A DNA stretch of 64,000 bases, from NCBI RefSeq assembly GCF_905220365.1, contig NC_061126.1:13082001-13146000 (forward strand). The letters run 5' to 3'. The notes below the pieces were generated by a model. It ran no database searches, was not told the origin of the DNA, and saw only the letters and a program-made list of their open reading frames with translations. This document shows, piece after piece, positions 58,445-64,000 of this stretch. The position numbers were made by a program, and so were the translations under genes. Each line of letters opens with the position of its first letter. Position 1 is the stretch's first letter. The stretch comes from Vanessa cardui. Lineage: Eukaryota; Arthropoda; Insecta; Lepidoptera; Nymphalidae.

Positions 58445-59060
58445 TTACTTAGTGGTAGAGCTCAGTGTAAGCCTTGGGGTCACCACGTTGTGGTCATCCT
58501 CGGCAACGAAGCCGGCTTGAGCTTGCTCGTCGGCCACAGCTAAGATTAGCGGGAGAGATGCCGCGGGGCTGCTACTGGTACTTCCCGGTTTGGCGTCAGG
58601 GCGGACCATGTGAGTGGCCTCGTTGGCTAGAAGTTAGCGGGACGGCTCACTACTCGAGTCTCCCAGGTGTTTTACACCGGCGGTCAGCGTCGGAGCCAAC
58701 TTTCTTATCAGCTTTGTTGACGCCCAGTCTCCAGTGGCAAACTCAGAGGAGTTCGCCACGTTCACACATGAAGTATGAAGCTGAAGGCGCACACTAGGTG
58801 TGATTTCCATGTATTCAGTCACCTTACGACGGTTGCCGCTGGTGGGTTTGCGGTTGCATGCCCTGGGCGATCCCGTTGCCACCACCCGGTGGCATGCTGG
58901 AAATCCAAGGATAGTTTTAGTGGATTTTGGTGGGTCATGGACCCGTTGATTCCCATATACTCGTCCTGGTCCCTCGACCGGGCTGCGTAAATGCATTTCC
59001 TCCTCCTTAAACAAAACAGGGGCTCAATGAAAGCCGGCCTGGAATGGGACCATCCGCTTA
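58445..59060. other. GC-rich block of uncertain origin, possibly a retroelement 5' fragment
   Basis: This block is strikingly richer in G and C than its surroundings and has long overlapping open frames on both strands (107 codons plus, 126 and 86 codons minus). None shows a motif I recognise. Words such as GGGCATGCAACCGC and CAAACCCACCAGCGGC on the minus strand look like the 5' part of a lepidopteran non-LTR retrotransposon, but reverse transcriptase sequence is absent. A host exon is less likely because the composition change is abrupt and no splice arrangement is evident. Confidence 0.35.
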
Positions 59061-59069
59061 ACAGATACT

Positions 59070-59240
59070 CCATTACCAAGCAATAGTATTGTTGTGTTCT
59101 AATTTAATGACTTCCGGGTGATTGAGCCAGTGGAACTATGGGCACAATTGATAACGTAAGAAATAATTAATAATGCTTACGTCACCAACATCTCTGGACT
59201 TTGGTGATCAGTTGGTGCTCATTTACCGACCCGGCAGTCA
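59070..59240 (-). repeat. Dispersed repeat of CACCTGATGG type, fragment
   Basis: CAATAGTATTGTTGTGTTC, GTGATTGAGCCAGTGG, AACGTAAGAAATAATTAATA and GGTGATCAGTTGGTGC are in minus-strand order. Confidence 0.6.
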
Positions 59241-61757
59241 AATATAAAAAAAAATCGGATTTACCTTAATAAACCTCGTATTACATAAATCGTACAGCAA
59301 TAAATTGTAAAATCACTTGTACAATTTTAAACAGAAATATAAACAATTACCTTTATTATTGTATATCGAATAAATATATAATAATATTGACAAATTTTGA
59401 ATCAAAAGAATGGAAACGAATGTCTTTTAAAAAGCGTAGCGATAATATGCTTTTCAATCTCTTTTATTCGTTTTTGCTGTAGGCTCTTCGTATAATACAA
59501 ACAAAATAAGTGCAAATTCGTTTGGTAAAGTGAATGAAACAATAGCACGATGCAGACTTAAATAAAAGAAGAACGCAGACGTAAAATAAAATCACCGAAA
59601 TTCCATTTGAACTCATTTAGCAGCGACATCAAAAAAGCGAATGAGACTATTAATGGCATTTGAATAACACCGTAATAGTACCGTACCTTTGTAGATTTAT
59701 TCGACATTTTTATGCTATCGTTTTAAAAGGCCTTATTTTTTAGATGACAGTTATTAAAAATAAATCTTTATCTAAGCGAGATATTTTTAAATCAGACTGA
59801 GAAATATAAAATTAAGGCCTTTAAACAAACAGATATTTTTTTTTAGCTTTAACGAATATTACTATGATCAAGTAATTTGTTAATTATTATTACCATCATG
59901 TCATGTATGATCCATCATCATGTCCTGTATAAACGTCTCATTAATACTGGACGATGCAAATGGAGAGAAATTAAATAAGGCCTATTCCCAAGTTTGAAGT
60001 TACTTAAACTCGATTACCCTAGCAGTTTATTTGCAGGGTGTTTCCAAGAAAGGCTGAAGGCACATGGACTTTTTATAAGTCATCAAGGCGTAAATCGGCG
60101 AAAAAATGTTCTTACTGTGTTGTAAGATGTTAATTTTGTAAGTTATTTCAATATAATCCTCATTAAATCGTAGGTTGTCAATTTTTGTAACAAAAAAAAA
60201 AAAACAAGGCACGTATCCATACATAAAGATTTTATTTTCAAACATATTACTGTTTTTATGATAATTCTATTCCTGAATATAAACATGATGCAAGGTGCAA
60301 TTAATAAACCACGATACCAACTTCGTATTTTAGATACATAACATTCTTTATCTTATCTTAAAAGTTCTTAATAAACACTATTTTTTTTTTTGAGATGAAA
60401 TTGGTTTCACATAACTAACACAGTTTATATTAATACTATTTTTAAATTAACAAATAACCTAACATATACATCATAGATATATCTATAAGGTTATTTGTTA
60501 ATTTACGAAATTTACACTTACGAATTTATGTAATCACATTACTAAATATAACGAAATACAAACTCACACATACATAAAATATGAATCAAAACTTCAAATA
60601 TTAAATAATAGCGAAATAATTGTAAACTCGTAAATTTTTAGGCATCTATTTCCAAAGAAAAAGTCACTGTGTAAATTGGAAAATTTAAACATCGGCTGGG
60701 AAAAACAGATGTTCACCAATTAACAGGTCACTCATTAAATTACTCCGCGCCGTCTCTGCTAGCCTGGTACTTGACTTTAAAAGGCTAGATAAAGATAAAA
60801 AATTTGTTTAGAAATTCTTTGGAAAAAAACGTCTGAACTATTTTATTTTAAATGCTCAGAGTTTTTTAAAAAATAAGTTTATGTATTCCAAGCAGTTACT
60901 CACATTGATTAAATTACTCTTTTTCAAAACTGAAAATCTGAGTATACAACAACATACAACTCACTTCTCGTGCTTGAACTTTGTATTTTCTAAATTTTGA
61001 CATTATGTCTTGTGCTAAATTTCTTTGTTACTTTCTTCTTCTATCTTATACAAAGTGTAGTTACGGACTTATTATCTTAAGAACTTGCTGAAATGGTCAC
61101 ATATACGATCGTAAGATCGATTTACAAGCTACATATAAATATATATTATATTTAAATATGCACTCGCCGTGCACACACATCGTCTTCACCCGCGCCCAAA
61201 TCATATATTTTTTATATTTCCACGCTTTCTGCAATGTGTGTCACCCTAGGGGACAGATACATAAATACACAGATAATATATATCATATAAGTCCAATAAT
61301 TATTATTATATTATTACAGATCTACGTACACTACACTTGCATAAGCAATTCACTTTACATCGATAGTATAAATATTACGCATTCATTTTCATATATCATC
61401 AAAAAACCAAGCCTTTGAAATACACAAGCATCATGGATTTTTCACTGGAGTTCCTTAAAATGCCTCTAAGAAGATGATTGTAATGATGAGGAGATGATGC
61501 TGATGAGTAGGGTTATGATGTAAGTTCAGGTTCAAATATTAGCGTTAATAAGTAGGTATATCCAATTGATCAGTTCTTCGTGATGCTCTTCATATACAAT
61601 AGATTTACCTAAGATGCCATAGTTGCCTAAATATCATGAATGCGGATATGTAACGTAATTTTTAGTTTTTATATATTTGAGAAACAGTTCAAATATGTTC
61701 GATAATAAATCTTTACGTCGTTTTATCCAAAAATTCAAAATATGAATTGTCTATGAA
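59241..61757. other. Unassigned AT-rich stretch with an imperfect palindrome
   Basis: 60444-60460 and 60488-60504 are 17-bp exact complements (AAATTAACAAATAACCT) with a 27-base loop. Frames at 60027-60245 and 61158-61418 have no motif. No gene is called. Confidence 0.45.
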
Positions 61758-61995
61758 TTCAAGTACGACTTTGTATGCTTAAGTCGCTTACCGCTGTATG
61801 TCCCTATGTATGCTTAAATCGCTAAAATTACGCAACGGATTTCTTTCTTCTTCATTTTTTTTCTTCACTGAGTTTCTCATATATAGTTCATAGACAATTT
61901 AGTAAAGAAACACTGATAATTTTAGAAGTTTCTAATGTAATGTCGTAACATATTTTGTACTATATTTATCATCAGTTTTTTATCTAGGTCGCTAG
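61758..61995 (+). mobile_element. Mini-Helitron with decayed 5' end
   Basis: TACGCAACGGATTTCTTTC, AGTAAAGAAACACTGATAAT and TTAGAAGTTTCTAATG match the family. It ends AGGTCGCTAG before T. The GC-rich pre-terminal segment is lost and the 5' TC end is not clear. Confidence 0.6.
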
Positions 61996-63524
61996 TTATA
62001 TAAAATTTAATTTTGTTCATGAGATGAACCTAACACATATAAATCCTTTAAAAAACATCAATTGTGTAACGGGAGGATTTGTGATGAATTGGATTTTTAT
62101 TAATTCAATTATAAGCTCCATTTGCTTTACTAGTTTTATCATAAAAACATGCAACGTCAAATAAATAAATAAAACACGATGGGAAATCCCTTTCAAACAA
62201 AATGGATAAGAGTGGACCAAGCGGACAATTTTGAACGCTATCGGGATCCGATTGTGATCTCGAATCATCATATTTCATTGTACATCGTTCGGATTCCGTA
62301 TTCAGTTTTTATACACACGATTTACCTCTCAGCGTATCGGTTAGTGATGTTAACCAATCTTGATAGTATCCCTGAATGCTTTCGATTTCAATTTAGATAA
62401 TGTATCAAGATTTTAGTGTAATATAGTTAAAAGCCGATTCTTTGCCGAAAACGACTCTTTAAATTGATTGCTTCAAGGAGCATCTTTTAATACGACACGG
62501 TATTAAATGATCCTCACAAAAAGTGTATTTATAATGAGGGTAATGAATTTGATATAAAAGAGCATATATTGCTCAATTTATTTATAATCATAACGACTTT
62601 CTTTAACGTAAAGAATAAGTAGAACATTTTCGTAATTATTTCAAATTCTTGTTAAAAATCAAAGGATAATCTCTCCGAGTTAACATATTACCATTACGTT
62701 ACATCAAAGATCTTTTTCAACCATTCCGAAACGAGCTTATGATTTGAAAGACGAGAATAAATTAAAGTCGAATGTTAGTCCCGTTCCTTATGATACAAGT
62801 AAATTATCCTTCAAAGGCGAAGCGAGTCTTACACTGGATGGAGCTCATTAAACTTTTCGAAACTCAATTTACTCCCGATCCAAGCTTCAATTTTTCGATA
62901 TAATCACCGATCAGATAATGGTAATATTCGCGAGACAAGAAGTAAAAAACGGTTTATCGAAGAAATCAGGGAAGGCCCCGGGAGACAAGAGAATTAAGGA
63001 GTCCACTAATGAGATGTTGATTGCGTCCCGCGTCCCGATTGTCGCTCGCTTCTTTTGCATTTTATTTTTTCTCCTCATTTTTCTTTCCGCTCCAGCCAAC
63101 AGTTGAAATGCAGAATGCGTCTTTGCCGGCTTTGTTGTTCGTCTGAGGACTTATGCAGATTTCATTAAACGTTTTCTCCACTCTGTTTAAGTTATATGGA
63201 GAAAATAAACTTTCGATTGCAAATTGTTTTGTCACTCGCTTTTTACGGCGCGCGCTAAGTTCTCTTTACAAATTAAGTTTCTCTAGTTTCGTTTTCAGCG
63301 ACAAATGTTTTTTCTTAGTTTTGGGTAAACGAATTTTCCACTTGAGCTACATCGTCGACTGTATTACTCGATAAATTTACACATTTTTACGAAGTTAATT
63401 TTTTCTTATACATAAAACGTCCAAATTGTTGCATATAATTATTATAAAATACAAAAAATACTATAATAATAAATTACTATTAGTAAATAAAAGGAAATAA
63501 AAATACCTGTATGGTAAATGTAAA
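61996..63524. other. Unassigned stretch
   Basis: A GC-richer patch at about 62960-63150 has 62-codon frames on both strands without recognisable motifs. No gene or repeat is called. Confidence 0.4.
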
Positions 63525-63680
63525 ATAGCAGCTTGTAAAATCCATTGACACTGCTAGACTAATCTCCTGTCCTCATTAGAAATACTTGGAGCTTATTATT
63601 TCACGATACCATTCCATTGCAGGTTGATTGACAGATATTGCAGAATTTCAACTAACACAAGTCTTCCAAGAGATCATTAA
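63525..63680 (-). repeat. Degenerate SINE family 1
   Basis: GCAGCTTGTAAAATCCATTG, CCATTCCATTGCAGGTTGAT and ATTGCAGAATTTCAACTAAC are in minus-strand SINE order. Confidence 0.55.
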
Positions 63681-63699
63681 AATTTTATCTTATTGAAAT

Positions 63700-63905
63700 A
63701 TGGATGATTTGTAGTTACCACTATCTCACTGTAAGAAAAGTAAACTTACATCGACAATATTCCAACAAATTTGGGACCTAGGATGACATGTTCCTTGTGC
63801 ACATACACCGGCTTACTCAAAACTCAAACTGAAACACAACAACAGACCTATATGTATTTGTGCGATGAAATATGAGTGAGTACCTACCCACACATTCACA
63901 TATTT
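63700..63905 (+). repeat. Decayed dispersed repeat of CACCTGATGG type
   Basis: TAGTTACCACTATCTCACTG, GGGACCTAGGATGACATG, TTCCTTGTGCACATACACC and GAGTGAGTACCTACCCAC keep the order of the family. Confidence 0.55.
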
Positions 63906-64000
63906 ATTATGTATATGTATATCTATAATATGGTACGACAAAATCTGTACGAATCTATGCTTGCCTTGGATACCTTACATAGCGTGAGTTGCAGCAGTTA

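Noticed and set aside
62911..63106. Overlapping 62-codon frames on both strands
   Set aside because: No motif on either strand; likely compositional.

Overview
The window looks like AT-rich genomic DNA of a lepidopteran, probably a butterfly. The evidence is the repeat content: many copies of a tRNA-derived SINE with the head GAGATGGCCCAGTGGTTAGAA, short non-autonomous Helitrons ending in GCTAG, a cecropia-type mariner, and dispersed repeats containing CACCTGATGGTAAGTGG. I recognise these from memory of lepidopteran sequence; no database was searched. No host protein-coding gene could be recognised in the 64 kb. The only long, clean coding regions belong to two transposons, so this is probably intergenic or intronic DNA shaped by repeated insertions.

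Layout. At 0-6 kb there is a SINE cut by the window edge, a THAP-like coding fragment, and a mariner (2091-5033) whose 5' leader is split by a 1.66 kb composite repeat. At 6-13 kb there are SINEs, Helitron ends and a perfect 29-bp hairpin. At 13.5-18.1 kb two inverted copies of a segment lie about 4.1 kb apart and share a 148-bp core with no differences. At 20.4-22.0 kb a SINE is split by a 1350-bp inverted-repeat element that carries a decayed protein with a cysteine-rich CXC motif. At 25-30 kb there are dispersed repeats with several snap-back hairpins. At 31.5-33.2 and 36.8-38.3 kb lie copies B and C of the composite repeat, C in inverted orientation. At 38.5-48 kb there are SINEs of two tRNA-derived families, a Helitron, and a 191-bp TA-flanked MITE. 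At 50.2-55.4 kb sits a full-length Ty3/gypsy LTR retrotransposon with two identical 236-bp LTRs and a single 1343-aa Gag-Pol frame. At 56.7-64 kb there are two young SINEs with target-site duplications, a GC-rich block of uncertain origin, one more Helitron and old repeat debris.

Insertion order can be read from the nesting. The same small Helitron sits at the same place in all three composite copies, so it entered before that family spread. The composite then landed in the mariner. The LTR element is young because its LTRs show no differences. Two findings deserve most attention. First, the arms of the long palindrome in the composite repeat are more alike within a copy than between copies. 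Second, there is the 148-bp identical inverted core. A third pattern is the set of perfect, tiny-loop hairpins, which fits template switching during replication but could also be an assembly artefact.
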